DNA from: Undibacterium umbellatum
Lineage (GTDB): Bacteria; Pseudomonadota; Gammaproteobacteria; Burkholderiales; Burkholderiaceae_D
Length of the DNA: 64,000 nt
Direction of reading: 5' to 3'
NCBI RefSeq assembly: GCF_014284125.1
Contig: NZ_JACOFX010000024.1
Coordinates: forward strand, 16,341-80,340
Positions 28,001 to 35,629 of the stretch are shown piece after piece. The first letter of the stretch is position 1. Every line of letters begins with the position of its first letter. The notes under the pieces are model-generated. The model searched no databases. It was not told the DNA's origin and was given only the letters and a program-made list of their open reading frames with translations. The position numbers and the translations under genes were made by a program.

Positions 28001-29500
28001 AGTGAGCACCGCGCGCCTGATCGGCGCTGGCAGGCTGGCCGGGTCTCCCGCATTGACCAAGAGAAAAGGGTCTCTCTTTATTACCTCATTTGCGACGTTG
28101 ACGTCCCATAAACTTAGCCATGCCGCTGTATGCTGCATGGATGGTTTAATCACTTGTATGCCATGGGTGTCGGAAAAGAGCAGGTCGTACAATTGTCTTT
28201 GTGGCAAATTGGCCTGGCGCAAGCGTAGGAGCCACTTCGCAGCAAGATATGCCCTGACTTCACCTTCATTGTCGTTATGCAACCTGGTGCGACCAAAGGT
28301 TGCTGGGTCAAATGCAGGGCGACTTAGTAAATGCTTCAGTTTCTGAGGTTCCCAGTCTGGCAGGATCTGTTCTATATGTGTTAACGAATGGTTGTCTGGT
28401 GCTGATTCTTCGTCTGGGATCGCGATGGTCGTTTGGCGCCCAAATACGAGTGCTGCGCCGACTCTTTGCAGGCCGTGTAGTGCGCTTACGGAATCTAGGG
28501 AGTCTTGATATGTGCGCACTGTATCTGTTTCCCGGACTCGCTCTGCCAGGCTGGTCTCGATCATTTCTGTGTAGCTGCCGAGGCGGCCATGGCTGAGCCA
28601 ATACCGTACAATCCATTCCAGGTCGAGCGGGCGCCGGGCAAGACTCCAGATATTGGCGTTGTGTATAGCAGCAAGAAGTTCATCAAGCATGGCAACATTT
28701 CTGGCTGTGGCATAGGTCCGTATCTGTTCCGGGCCAAGGTGAGCCAGCATAACAACGATGGGGGTTTCAACCGGTACGGGATCTGGTTCCTTTTCGTGAC
28801 GCAGAATTTTTCGAATCTGATTTTCTAGGGTAGGAGCAGGTGTAGTGGGTAAGTCTGCCGGCAGCGGAAGTTCCTCATTGAGGGTAGTGGCGTCCCGATT
28901 GAACTCCCAATCGGTATGCCTGCCTGAGAGAACTATGTGCGTGCGCCCTTCTGCGCCCAGAATGCCGTCTGCTATCTCACGTAGGGCGTGGTTAAGGCGA
29001 AAACGATTCAGCTTGGCTTCGTCAATAGAATCGATGAAAAACCATGCTGGGTCTTGGCTGCTTAGCCATGCCGTGTATCTGGCTCTATCTGGAGTACGAA
29101 TCGCCTTTGCCAGGCCCCTTCCGGCGACATCCTGCACAGTCGCATAGAATGCGTATTTTCCCGCTATGGTCTGTTGGCGAGTCTGTTCAACCAGCTCTGT
29201 TGTTTTACCACTTCCCGCTTCGGCAAGAATAACGACTCTACGTTTCTTGATAAGGTCTGGCCACGTCAGTAGACCATCCGATAACCCAGCGGCTGTACGT
29301 AGTAGAGCTATGCTTTCAGGGTCTGTATCTCTTCTTAATTCGCAGAAGCGGCGGTCAAGGGAAATTGCAGTCACTCTTTTAGTCCTCCAGTACCCACGCT
29401 TCTCTTTCGAAAAACTTGGGATATTGCGCCATAAGCCAACATTGGCTGTTAGATAACACAATAACCCGATGGTTAACACTACTGCAAGTGACAAATTCAT
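25007..29500 (-). CDS. Membrane-tethered NACHT-like STAND NTPase with PD-(D/E)XK-like C-terminus
   Basis: 1497 residues. A single N-terminal membrane segment (about 5-24) is followed by a basic stretch. The P-loop is A-E-A-G-S-G-K-T (93-100) and Walker B is F-F-I-D-S-I-D-E-A (154-162); the D-x-x-D-E arrangement is typical of NACHT NTPases. A very long helical middle (about 300-1350) resembles the repeat sensors of STAND proteins. Near the C-terminus D1376, E1391-x-K1393 lie in predicted strands followed by an amphipathic helix, matching a PD-(D/E)XK nuclease core. Many NACHT/STAND proteins in bacteria are antiphage effectors; here the gene is coupled to a helical partner and lies beside a tyrosine recombinase, so defence is a reasonable inference. 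The unusual points are the membrane anchor and the C-terminal position of the nuclease. Confidence 0.7.
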   Translation of the reverse strand: MNLSLAVVLTIGLLCYLTANVGLWRNIPSFSKEKRGYWRTKRVTAISLDRRFCELRRDTDPESIALLRTAAGLSDGLLTWPDLIKKRRVVILAEAGSGKTTELVEQTRQQTIAGKYAFYATVQDVAGRGLAKAIRTPDRARYTAWLSSQDPAWFFIDSIDEAKLNRFRLNHALREIADGILGAEGRTHIVLSGRHTDWEFNRDATTLNEELPLPADLPTTPAPTLENQIRKILRHEKEPDPVPVETPIVVMLAHLGPEQIRTYATARNVAMLDELLAAIHNANIWSLARRPLDLEWIVRYWLSHGRLGSYTEMIETSLAERVRETDTVRTYQDSLDSVSALHGLQRVGAALVFGRQTTIAIPDEESAPDNHSLTHIEQILPDWEPQKLKHLLSRPAFDPATFGRTRLHNDNEGEVRAYLAAKWLLRLRQANLPQRQLYDLLFSDTHGIQVIKPSMQHTAAWLSLWDVNVANEVIKRDPFLLVNAGDPASLPAPIRRAVLTAVIERIRLNQEIPHLDFDSLKRFARPDIAQKVRTIWEADKSNAEIRPFILRLIALGKLTDCADIAFDASFGKYNDEYTAIMAGWALLETAAPDQKKDYAAYVKMNVQSLPATLVWDAIDRLFPDPLGIDDFVAILAEIKLEGKQSSGFNLSWNGADLAARLLNAQDQTRLINGLLGQLGNEPNEYPFDDDASRDAQYAPMLSTAAARLLALSSPDQAPAAAMNAIIRVGDYRFDRSRHRIEKSKDAVAQLQSTKERRRAVFWEIVTQIKNRNPAPVRPLHYLYQIMHQGWCPEFQLTDIEWLLKDAAGDGPTADRILAINTSLYVQATAGKNDEAILASIEAIAVTDGELHAAFVESTTPHQKNAEDIRFEQEQAEYLHTHKEKQLAEEQHWIEFVISIRNSPEQLKQLAPIIDKTVDSRIYYLWDLLNRATSGRGAGTVESLDAIIGIIGEKAAEEFALALSSTWRNWIPTLRSARQPDEKNFVSELETMCISGIFIESTTHPDWPSTLKREEAIRAAQFSTLHIGSLPEWISALATAFPLEVEPVLSKEIIGELDSPVPTVHYQILEYIYRGPEVLSQLVSPTLLNELKSRSTLNHLALRPILPILVLGLAAGQKPDLVALAIDRFQKAADPKVSAQYLRAVYAIDAQKATDALVARLDGLNDADKTQLAIQVLPQIFRTRWPRFTRPTAALDVITKERLVRLAFGTVRIEDDHDRANKGVYSPDARDEAEEARGILFNSLVDTPGVEAYAAIMRLAEIPDFPIKSSRLDALARSRAAQDAETSAWTPNHALQLEQKFEVAPKTGPELLDVALGRLADLQHELLHGDFQQGKTLQILPNEPMVQNWLAAQFRQAQGKAYSVEREAHVAGEKEPDIRLRTKVDDGCLSIEIKVAESWTLKKLEEALKVQLCGQYLRAQNGRYGILLLVHQVERKQGWELPDGTFIDFTAVVTHLQSMALAIREAAPDGPQPEIYAIDVSSCVEPVPKITTKATASK

Positions 29501-29598
29501 AAATGTTAATAATTTGTAATTTTCTTTGGATTATCCAGAACTCGTTTTACCAGGATGACTTAGCGAGTTACGCGACGCGCTGCACTTACTCAATGTCG

Positions 29599-30918
29599 TT
29601 ACAACGTAAGGTTACCCTGCCGACTGACCGAGATTTCTCCAGGTTGAATAGGGCGCTTGTCTGTTTTTCCCTTGATTTCATTAAACGCGTCGCTTTGCGC
29701 CACGGCTATCGCGGCTGATTGCATGCATATCGCTAGTTCATGTTCTGGGTGTACCCAGGCGGCACCGTTACGCATGCTGTATTGAACCCAGAGGTAATGT
29801 GTCTGGCGCAAGGTAATTTCCAGCCCGCATTCTTCCAGAGTACCGCGTACCTTATGGCAGTCGTCTTTGAGGTGTTCTGGTACTTCTGGCAGGTTGACTT
29901 TGGCAAGGAGGACAAGAGCCTTATCGATGATGGTGAGTGCGATCGTGGCGTCGTCGACGGAGACGCGCTTGCCAAAGCTGCAGTAGTACGCGGACATGAC
30001 GTTTGGTCGGTTGTGTCCCATGTTTTCACTCGGGCGTAAGAGTATTGTACGTAGCCTGTCCTTGGACATCTGCCCTTTTGCGCCTCCCATGGACGGGGGA
30101 ATAATTCCGTGTACCAGGGCGTTATTTTCTGCAAACTGCGCGCGCAACGAGTGGCCGGTTATACCCAGGTCCTTTTTGGTGAGGCCAATCTGGCGCATGT
30201 AATTGTTGTAGCGGGTAATGTTTTGTTTCAGGTTTGCAGCAGATTTTCCATCGCGTGTAAGTGGCCAGCCCAGGGCCTCACCTTTTGGTATTTCCGCTTT
30301 GACGGTGGCAAGGATTTCTCGTTGCGCCGACGTCAGTGTATTGACATGGCGCTCGCGGCCTCCTTTGCCATGGCCTTTATCAATACGCAGGAACTGGGTG
30401 AAGTCTTGCGCATGGGGCCTGCATTTCAGCGCTTCTTCTCTGCGCAGGCCGAATGCCACTTCTATGCGCAGTATAAGACCCAGGCGGCGATTGACGGCGT
30501 CTGCGCGTGCAAATACCTGTGGAAGGTCCACGCGGTTGCCGGTGGCGCTTTTGGGCGCGCGCGCCGCGGCTTCCACGCGCAGTAAATGAGCATCTTCTTT
30601 ACTCACGTAGGTGAGCTTGCTTTTGACCATACTGGCTTTGCCTATCCAGGTGGCAAATATGCGGAGGTTGGATAAGCTTGCTTCTATTGTTTTTGGCTTT
30701 GCCTGCTTCTTGTAAATCCAATAATGCATTAATGCTTTTATATGTTTTTCCTGGAGGTTAGCTGGCTCTTGTAGCTTGAACCCCAGTTCCGCAAGTTGCT
30801 TGAAGCTGGCTTGCAACGATTCTTTGCGCGCGGTGAAAGTTCTTTCGGACGCAACGCGGCCATTTTGGCGGGTTCCAGCGTTTGCGTGAATTATTTCGAG
30901 CAATTTATCTTTTATCAA
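29599..30918 (-). CDS. Tyrosine recombinase / integrase (Integrase_1-like)
   Basis: 439 residues from a TTG at 30918, supported by GAGG five bases upstream. Catalytic residues are visible in order: Arg in G-L-R-R-E-E-A-L (159-160), a beta-hairpin Lys in K-G-H-G-K-G-G-R, H256-S-L-R259, H302 in M-G-H-N-R, and Tyr at 311 or 312 in S-A-Y-Y. The N-terminal half looks like a SAM-like core-binding domain. This layout, with a long C-terminal tail after the Tyr, fits the Integrase_1 group found in genomic islands. It likely integrates or excises the surrounding island; no att repeat could be identified. Same strand as the NTPase pair downstream, 98 bases away. Confidence 0.8.
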   Translation of the reverse strand: MIKDKLLEIIHANAGTRQNGRVASERTFTARKESLQASFKQLAELGFKLQEPANLQEKHIKALMHYWIYKKQAKPKTIEASLSNLRIFATWIGKASMVKSKLTYVSKEDAHLLRVEAAARAPKSATGNRVDLPQVFARADAVNRRLGLILRIEVAFGLRREEALKCRPHAQDFTQFLRIDKGHGKGGRERHVNTLTSAQREILATVKAEIPKGEALGWPLTRDGKSAANLKQNITRYNNYMRQIGLTKKDLGITGHSLRAQFAENNALVHGIIPPSMGGAKGQMSKDRLRTILLRPSENMGHNRPNVMSAYYCSFGKRVSVDDATIALTIIDKALVLLAKVNLPEVPEHLKDDCHKVRGTLEECGLEITLRQTHYLWVQYSMRNGAAWVHPEHELAICMQSAAIAVAQSDAFNEIKGKTDKRPIQPGEISVSRQGNLTL

Positions 30919-31758
30919 TTTTTCCTCAATCTCTCGAAATGTGGTTCTTATTGCTTACGCGCCCGGGTAGTTGTCCAGGTGCTGAGTTTTCACTTCTGTG
31001 GCGGCCATGGCGGGCATCCTTAAATACGCTGAATTGGTTCCGAGCTGCCAAATGCCTGAACTTCGAAACCCCGTAGGAATCACTACCTACGGTCGCTTCC
31101 CCAATACTCTGAGAAGACCGGGAACTTATCGTGTTCCATGCGTCACGTCTCTACCCTTGATCTTGCTGGCGGGTAGCCATGGTCACGTGAGGACCAGTAT
31201 TCTTTTTTTCCGGCCTATAGCTGGACGCTGTTACACACTGGTAGGTGAGCTCAGCGCTCATTCTGTCCAGCATCCGGGGGCAATCCCATAGCAGCAATTA
31301 TTTAAATACCTGAGTGTTTTCTGTTTGGAGTCTGGCAGAAAGTACCAGCGACTTTTTGTGATTTGCAGCGTACGATTTTGATGCAGATAATTTCGTGTTT
31401 CTGTGGTGTTTCAGTGTTTGATAATCGGCGGAGAGCCGCTTCAGCGTTGTACTCTAGATGTACTCTGTGTTTGGTCGAATTTTAATTTCTGTGGCAAAAA
31501 AAAGCGCGAATTGTTTCACCAATTCAGCTCGGAAAAATCTATTTTGAGGTTGGGAAAGAAAGATCCCAGGAGTTAATGCCTGCTAATCAGGCGAGGTAAA
31601 CTTTTGAGTCGATGGACTCTCCATTGCGTTGCATTGGGGAGTCATTTTGAATAGTTGTTGGCTAATTTTTGCAGTGCCGATTGCCGACCACACTATTTGA
31701 CCGCTTTTCGCATACTTTTGCAAGTACTTCCAGCAGAAAATCCTGATGATTTCTACCC
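30919..31758. other. Non-coding stretch between recombinase and decamer array
   Basis: About 840 bases without a gene I can support. It contains tandem copies of TGTACTCT (around 31450-31470) and a small GCCTG/CAGGC hairpin near 31580. It is a likely place for an attachment site or recombinase promoter, but I see no repeat that proves it. Confidence 0.4.
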
Positions 31759-31820
31759 ATGTCCGATTCGCGAAAAAACAGCAAGTTTTATTGGGTATTG
31801 CAATATAGCCTGATTAAACA

Positions 31821-32130
31821 TCGCTACGACATTCCACGACAAAATACGACGTTTTACGACATTCCACGACACTTTACGACATTCCACGACACTTTACGAC
31901 ACTTTACGACACTTTACGACACTTTACGACATTCCACGACATTCCACGACATTCCACGACACTTTACGACATTCCACGACACTTTACGACACTTTACGAC
32001 ACTTTACGACACTTTACGACATTCCACGACATTCCACGACATTCCACGACATTCCACGACACTTTACGACATTCCACGACACTTTACGACTTTTCACGAC
32101 GTTTTACGACAAATTACGACATTCCACGAC
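31821..32130 (+). repeat. Array of 31 contiguous decamer direct repeats
   Basis: 310 bp of uninterrupted 10-bp units, every one ending ACGAC. Two forms dominate: ATTCCACGAC (13 copies) and ACTTTACGAC (12 copies); six variants (AAAAT, AAATT, GTTTT twice, TTTTC, TCGCT before ACGAC) occur only at the two ends. A 90-bp pattern of nine units occurs twice in a row (31871-31960, 31961-32050). The array ends 94 bases before a traK-like gene whose operon also holds a TraL-like ATPase. Related plasmid modules (R388 stbABC) have direct repeats just upstream of the first gene, bound by its product. A centromere-like or operator array is therefore the leading reading. Confidence 0.9.
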
Positions 32131-32224
32131 ATAGAATTTGTGAAGGCGAAGTAGTACTACTCGCGACAATTTAGTAGGCAAGCCAAATCGATTTTTAGAA
32201 AACGCCAAAAAGGAATTAATCCTG

Positions 32225-32599
32225 ATGAAAATTCCAGACCTCACATCTTTCCCAGAAAGCAGTCGGACCAAAGTATCTCGCATTGAAGAATTGTTCGACC
32301 GCATCACATGTTTGAAGAAGGAGGGCATTAGCTACCAAGATATCGCTACAAAGCTCACAAACGAAGGGATGCAGATTACGTCTCAGGAACTGACCTCTAT
32401 GCTTGGTCGCATTCGGAGGAAGAGAAAGGCGGTCTCAAGCATGAACGGAATTTCCGGTAAAGCCTCACCGGTAAACAACTTGCCGGTCGCGTCGTCGATT
32501 TCTTTGCCAAATTCGGAAGTAATCGATGCGCAACACGAAGAGACCAGACCTTATGCTCATCAGAAGGACGGCAAGTTAATTGCCGATGAGGTTTGGTGA
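32225..32599 (+). CDS. TraK/StbA-like DNA-binding protein
   Basis: 124 residues. The first half has a helix-turn-helix-like stretch (K-K-E-G-I-S-Y-Q-D-I-A-T-K-L then I-T-S-Q-E-L) followed by a basic R-R-K-R-K patch near residue 65; the second half is low complexity and acidic. By size, HTH and position before a TraL-type ATPase it matches TraK of IncP plasmids or StbA of IncW plasmids, small proteins that bind repeats beside oriT. The decamer array immediately upstream is the expected target. AAGGA lies about ten bases before the ATG, rather far. Spacing to the next gene is 22 bases. Confidence 0.6.
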   Translation: MKIPDLTSFPESSRTKVSRIEELFDRITCLKKEGISYQDIATKLTNEGMQITSQELTSMLGRIRRKRKAVSSMNGISGKASPVNNLPVASSISLPNSEVIDAQHEETRPYAHQKDGKLIADEVW

Positions 32600-32621
32600 A
32601 AATTAAAGAGGAAGTAAAGGC

Positions 32622-33356
32622 ATGAATCAAATTCATATGGTGCTGCAAGGTAAAGGTGGAGTTGGCAAATCGTTGATAGCGGCGCTCATCGCTCAGAAAC
32701 TGATTGATGACGCCGAGGTTCGTCTACCTGGTGATGTACTTTGTATTGATACCGATCCGGTGAACGCAACATTCGCCGGATACAAATTTTTTGACGTGGT
32801 CCAGGCAGAGATTCTTGATGGTAATGCCGATATAAACAAAAGGATGTTCGATCGTCTTATCGAAGCGGTAGCCTGCTCGGATAAAGTCTCTGTAGTCGAC
32901 AACGGTTCCACTTCATTTCTGCCACTGTCCTCCTACATGGCGGAGAATGCAGTAATTCCCATGCTAGAAGAAATGGGAAAGGAAGTAATTATTCATTCGG
33001 TTCTCACTGGTGGCCAAGCCATGGAAGACACCATCTCTGGGCTCACCTCGGTTCTAAGGAAACAACCGGCAAAAGTGGTGGTTTGGCAAAATGAGTATTT
33101 TGGCCAGGTCGTTAGAGACGGCCGCCCCTTTGTCGAATCGAAGCTGTACGACCAGTTTCATCAGAAAATTTTGGGTGTTGTGACACTCCGCAAACTCAAC
33201 CAGGATACGGCAGCTCGCGATATGGAGATCATGATCTCTCATCGCCTTACATTCAAGGAGGCGATGGAGTCCCCCCTCTTCACTTTGATGCCACGACATA
33301 GGCTTCTATCCATTAAAAAGGAAATATTTAACCAGCTCGAAGCTATCGGCATTTAA
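32622..33356 (+). CDS. traL: TraL/StbB-like ParA-superfamily ATPase
   Basis: 244 residues, matching the 241 of IncP TraL. The start H-M-V-L-Q-G-K-G-G-V-G-K-S carries a deviant Walker A (residues 9-17) with the signature lysine K11; then C-I-D-T-D-P-V-N-A-T-F and V-V-D-N-G follow, and the C-terminus has R-L-T-F-x-E-A and a conserved R-x-R/H-L tail. These runs agree closely with remembered TraL of RK2. ParA-type ATPases position DNA or proteins; StbB of R388 is needed for conjugation-related positioning. Overlaps the next gene by one base. No relaxase or mating-pair genes are near, so here it probably serves segregation or localisation. Confidence 0.85.
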   Translation: MNQIHMVLQGKGGVGKSLIAALIAQKLIDDAEVRLPGDVLCIDTDPVNATFAGYKFFDVVQAEILDGNADINKRMFDRLIEAVACSDKVSVVDNGSTSFLPLSSYMAENAVIPMLEEMGKEVIIHSVLTGGQAMEDTISGLTSVLRKQPAKVVVWQNEYFGQVVRDGRPFVESKLYDQFHQKILGVVTLRKLNQDTAARDMEIMISHRLTFKEAMESPLFTLMPRHRLLSIKKEIFNQLEAIGI

Positions 33357-33874
33357 TGACGATGTCGGCTTCAAAAATAGAAATGGAAGCGCTAGCGACC
33401 GAAATATTTGAATTAACGGGGCAGAAAGTCGAATTCGACGATCCCGTGGTTGTTGCTGCACTCATCCAATCCAGGATGATTCGGCAAGGTTACCTTGACG
33501 GGGTCGCAGCACTAAAGGTTACAGCCACGGAGATATTGGGAGATGCAAAGAAAATATCCGAGTTTGAAAAGGACAAACTCAAAATATTCCGCGATTCCCA
33601 GAATTTAGCTGTACGACAATCTGGCGATATGGTCCGAGCTTTAGTAAAGGCCGAGCTTCCGAAAATTCGCAAAGAATTTTACGAGGTTGCAACGGAAGTC
33701 ATTCTTGAAGTCGACCGTAATCAAAATACTAAGAAGCTAAAGGTGTATTTAGCCGTAGCAGCTTTTTTCTCTATTTTTACGTTCCTCGCTGGTTTCTTTT
33801 TGGGTGCCGAATTGCGAACTATCCCTCCTGCTCATCCCAATCACCCAGAAAGCAAGCTGCCTCGTTCTTTCTGA
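33356..33874 (+). CDS. TraM/StbC-like membrane protein
   Basis: 172 residues. ATG overlaps the TraL-like stop (TAATG). N-terminal part reads E-A-L-A-T-E-I-F-E-L-T-G-Q and D-D-P-V-V-V, similar to TraM of IncP plasmids; a helical, probably coiled-coil middle (55-120) leads to one membrane segment (about 128-150) and a short Pro-rich tail. It would anchor the ATPase/DNA-binding complex at the inner membrane. Alternative starts at 33362 (second Met) change little. Confidence 0.65.
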   Translation: MTMSASKIEMEALATEIFELTGQKVEFDDPVVVAALIQSRMIRQGYLDGVAALKVTATEILGDAKKISEFEKDKLKIFRDSQNLAVRQSGDMVRALVKAELPKIRKEFYEVATEVILEVDRNQNTKKLKVYLAVAAFFSIFTFLAGFFLGAELRTIPPAHPNHPESKLPRSF

Positions 33875-33894
33875 TATCACAAGTTTTCCAGTTA

Positions 33895-33946
33895 AATAGA
33901 AACTATAGTATCTCTAGACATCAAAAGAGATACAATAGTTTCTATT
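33895..33946. promoter_or_regulatory. Long palindrome, probable HipB operator 1
   Basis: Two 21-base arms (33895-33915 and 33926-33946) match inversely with one mismatch and a 10-base centre; the core is GTATCTCT ... AGAGATAC. HipB proteins bind TATCC-like palindromes ahead of their own operon, so a distal operator is likely. It also lies just after the traM-like stop and might slow read-through, though no T-run follows. Confidence 0.6.
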
Positions 33947-33961
33947 ATTGTCATTCGGCTC

Positions 33962-33989
33962 TTGCATTTTAATGAAACTAAACTATCAT
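33962..33989 (+). promoter_or_regulatory. hipBA promoter
   Basis: TTGCAT (33962-33967), a 16-base spacer, then TATCAT (33984-33989), 34 bases before the hipB ATG. The -10 box lies in the left arm of the second palindrome, as expected for autoregulation. Confidence 0.5.
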
Positions 33990-34010
33990 TAGATACCAAA
34001 TAGATAGTTT
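33980..34010. promoter_or_regulatory. Palindrome over hipBA promoter, probable operator 2
   Basis: AAACTATC (33980-33987) and GATAGTTT (34003-34010) are perfect inverse copies with a 15-base centre. Together with the upstream palindrome, which shares the AAACTAT half-site, this suggests two HipB sites. Confidence 0.6.
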
Positions 34011-34022
34011 AATTTCACTCAT

Positions 34023-34334
34023 ATGAAAACGCTTGCCGATATTGCAATATTCCTAAAAAATAGCCAGGAACTCCATAAGGTTTCCCAAAAAACAATTATG
34101 GAGAATACTGGCCTAACGTCACCTACAATCCGAGGCCTGTTGTCAGCCAAGAAAGACTCCAAACTTACGACCTTGATGGCCGTGGCAGATGAACTTGACC
34201 TCGAATTGATTCTAGTCCCTAAGGCACTGGCCAGCTCTCTTCTAGGAGGACTGTCTCCAGACGTTTCGAAAATGCCTCATCCTGTTAGGACACTTGTAAG
34301 TTCTGCCCTCAACCGAAAAGAGAACAAGCAATGA
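34023..34334 (+). CDS. hipB: HipB-type antitoxin
   Basis: 103 residues with an HTH_3 (Cro/CI) domain: S-Q-K-T-I-M-E-N-T-G-L-T-S-P-T-I-R-G-L-L-S and then a hydrophobic L-T-T-L-M-A-V-A-D-E-L-D-L-E-L-I-L-V-P. This is the usual HipB pattern, in which the last strand joins the dimer. It binds the palindromes upstream and neutralises the HipA kinase. The stop overlaps hipA by four bases (ATGA). No Shine-Dalgarno is seen before the ATG, suggesting a short or leaderless transcript. Confidence 0.85.
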   Translation: MKTLADIAIFLKNSQELHKVSQKTIMENTGLTSPTIRGLLSAKKDSKLTTLMAVADELDLELILVPKALASSLLGGLSPDVSKMPHPVRTLVSSALNRKENKQ

Positions 34335-35629
34335 ATTTCAGCGCACTGGATATATTTATTGGTGACACGAAGGCAGGTGTCCTCTTCCGGTATGGTGACA
34401 TAGTCCGTTTTAGCGTGGACTATGAATATGCCAACGACCCCGATCGCCCACAAATATCATTGTCCCTTAGAGCCGAAGATCCGGCCCAGGATGCGGCCCT
34501 TCTATTGAATCCAACTAGTCCTGAACTGAATTCGAGTGGTGGCGGGAGACTCCCGAATTTCTTCCAAAACTTGCTACCTGAGGGTGTTCTCAGAAAGCAT
34601 ATTGCAGAATTACGCAAATGTTCTGAAGACGACTACTTCGAGTTACTTGCAGCTTGCGGAGGAGACTTGCCAGGCAATGTATATGCGCGTCCTTCGTCGT
34701 TGGATAGGAGGTTTACGGCGAGATTCGTCACCCAACAGCAAGATGCGCTAGAAGAAAGCGTCGTCGAAGATCCTTTGGAAGATGGAGTTTCAATCTCCGG
34801 GATGCAACCAAAACTTGCCCTGGTACTAGAAGGAGGACGATACGTTGCGAGGCAGCGCCATGAAGGTGCACACATCATAGGTAAGCTTCCAACCACACAG
34901 TATGACCTCCTTCCTGAAGTAGAACATTTGTCCCTTCGGCTTGCTGCAGCAGCTGGAGTAACAGTATGTGAAACTGACCTGGTTAGTCTTGATCTGATAC
35001 TTGCAGAACACAACTATGTAATCGGAAAATCAAATAATTTTTTGGCTGTGAAACGATTTGATCGGGATCAGCCTGGCCGCCTACATGCCGAAGACTTCGC
35101 TCAAATCTTAAACGTCGATCCTTCAAATAAATACAGTGGGGGAAGCTATGCCGATATTGCGAATGTAATGCTAAGGGTAGAGGGACTCGGCGAGCAGGCA
35201 GTTTTGGAATTAGTCAGGAGAATTGCGGTTAGTGAGCTTCTAGGTAATTACGATTTTCATCTCAAGAACATTGGCGTTCTACATATGCCGGATGGGAAAG
35301 TACTCCTATCGCCTGCCTACGATATCGTGGCATACAGTGTCTACATAAACGGGAGCGGCCACGCCCTGCCATTTGCCCATGGCCAGAAGAAAAAGCAAAT
35401 TCTGGAGCCAACGGCAATACGAGCATTTGCGAACGCTGTCAGCATGCCGGAAGTCAAACTGAGAAATGAGATAAAGAAAGTTTGCGTGGCTGCTGCAAAA
35501 GACTGGAATGCACTGATCGATACGAGTGAAATCCAAGAGAATCAAAAAGTTACTCTTAAAACGTTCTTTGCTGGCAGGCCCGTGATGAAAAATTACTTGC
35601 GTCGAAAAACAAAAGCGGTAGGTGGATAG
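34331..35629 (+). CDS. hipA: HipA-type serine/threonine kinase toxin
   Basis: 432 residues, normal for HipA. N-terminal lobe has the G-x-L-x-F segment (about 16-20); the P-loop-like S-I-S-G-M-Q-P-K (154-161) carries the Ser equivalent to autophosphorylated S150 of E. coli HipA at S154. The catalytic loop is N306-Y-D308-F-H-L-K-N313 and the metal-binding Asp is D331 in P-A-Y-D-I-V. All key residues are present, so the toxin should be active. E. coli HipA phosphorylates glutamyl-tRNA synthetase and stops translation; the target here is unknown. Located directly after a plasmid-type segregation operon, it would add post-segregational stability to the element. Confidence 0.9.
   Translation: MNFSALDIFIGDTKAGVLFRYGDIVRFSVDYEYANDPDRPQISLSLRAEDPAQDAALLLNPTSPELNSSGGGRLPNFFQNLLPEGVLRKHIAELRKCSEDDYFELLAACGGDLPGNVYARPSSLDRRFTARFVTQQQDALEESVVEDPLEDGVSISGMQPKLALVLEGGRYVARQRHEGAHIIGKLPTTQYDLLPEVEHLSLRLAAAAGVTVCETDLVSLDLILAEHNYVIGKSNNFLAVKRFDRDQPGRLHAEDFAQILNVDPSNKYSGGSYADIANVMLRVEGLGEQAVLELVRRIAVSELLGNYDFHLKNIGVLHMPDGKVLLSPAYDIVAYSVYINGSGHALPFAHGQKKKQILEPTAIRAFANAVSMPEVKLRNEIKKVCVAAAKDWNALIDTSEIQENQKVTLKTFFAGRPVMKNYLRRKTKAVGG

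Noticed and set aside
30919..31758. tRNA or clear attachment site beside the tyrosine recombinase
   Set aside because: No cloverleaf or T-arm sequence was seen, and no direct repeat of the expected length pairs across the island.
31821..32130. CRISPR array
   Set aside because: Repeats are contiguous 10-mers without spacers, and no cas genes are present.
31759..32154. 131-codon plus-strand ORF across the decamer array
   Set aside because: A 10-bp repeat without stop codons stays open automatically; the product is a 10-residue periodic peptide of F-H-D-T-L-R-H type with no plausible start signals. The DNA repeat itself is the feature.
32210..32230. IncP-like nick site (ATCCTG) before the traK-like gene, suggesting an oriT
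   Set aside because: Only six bases match, it abuts the start codon, and no relaxase gene or flanking inverted repeat is present.
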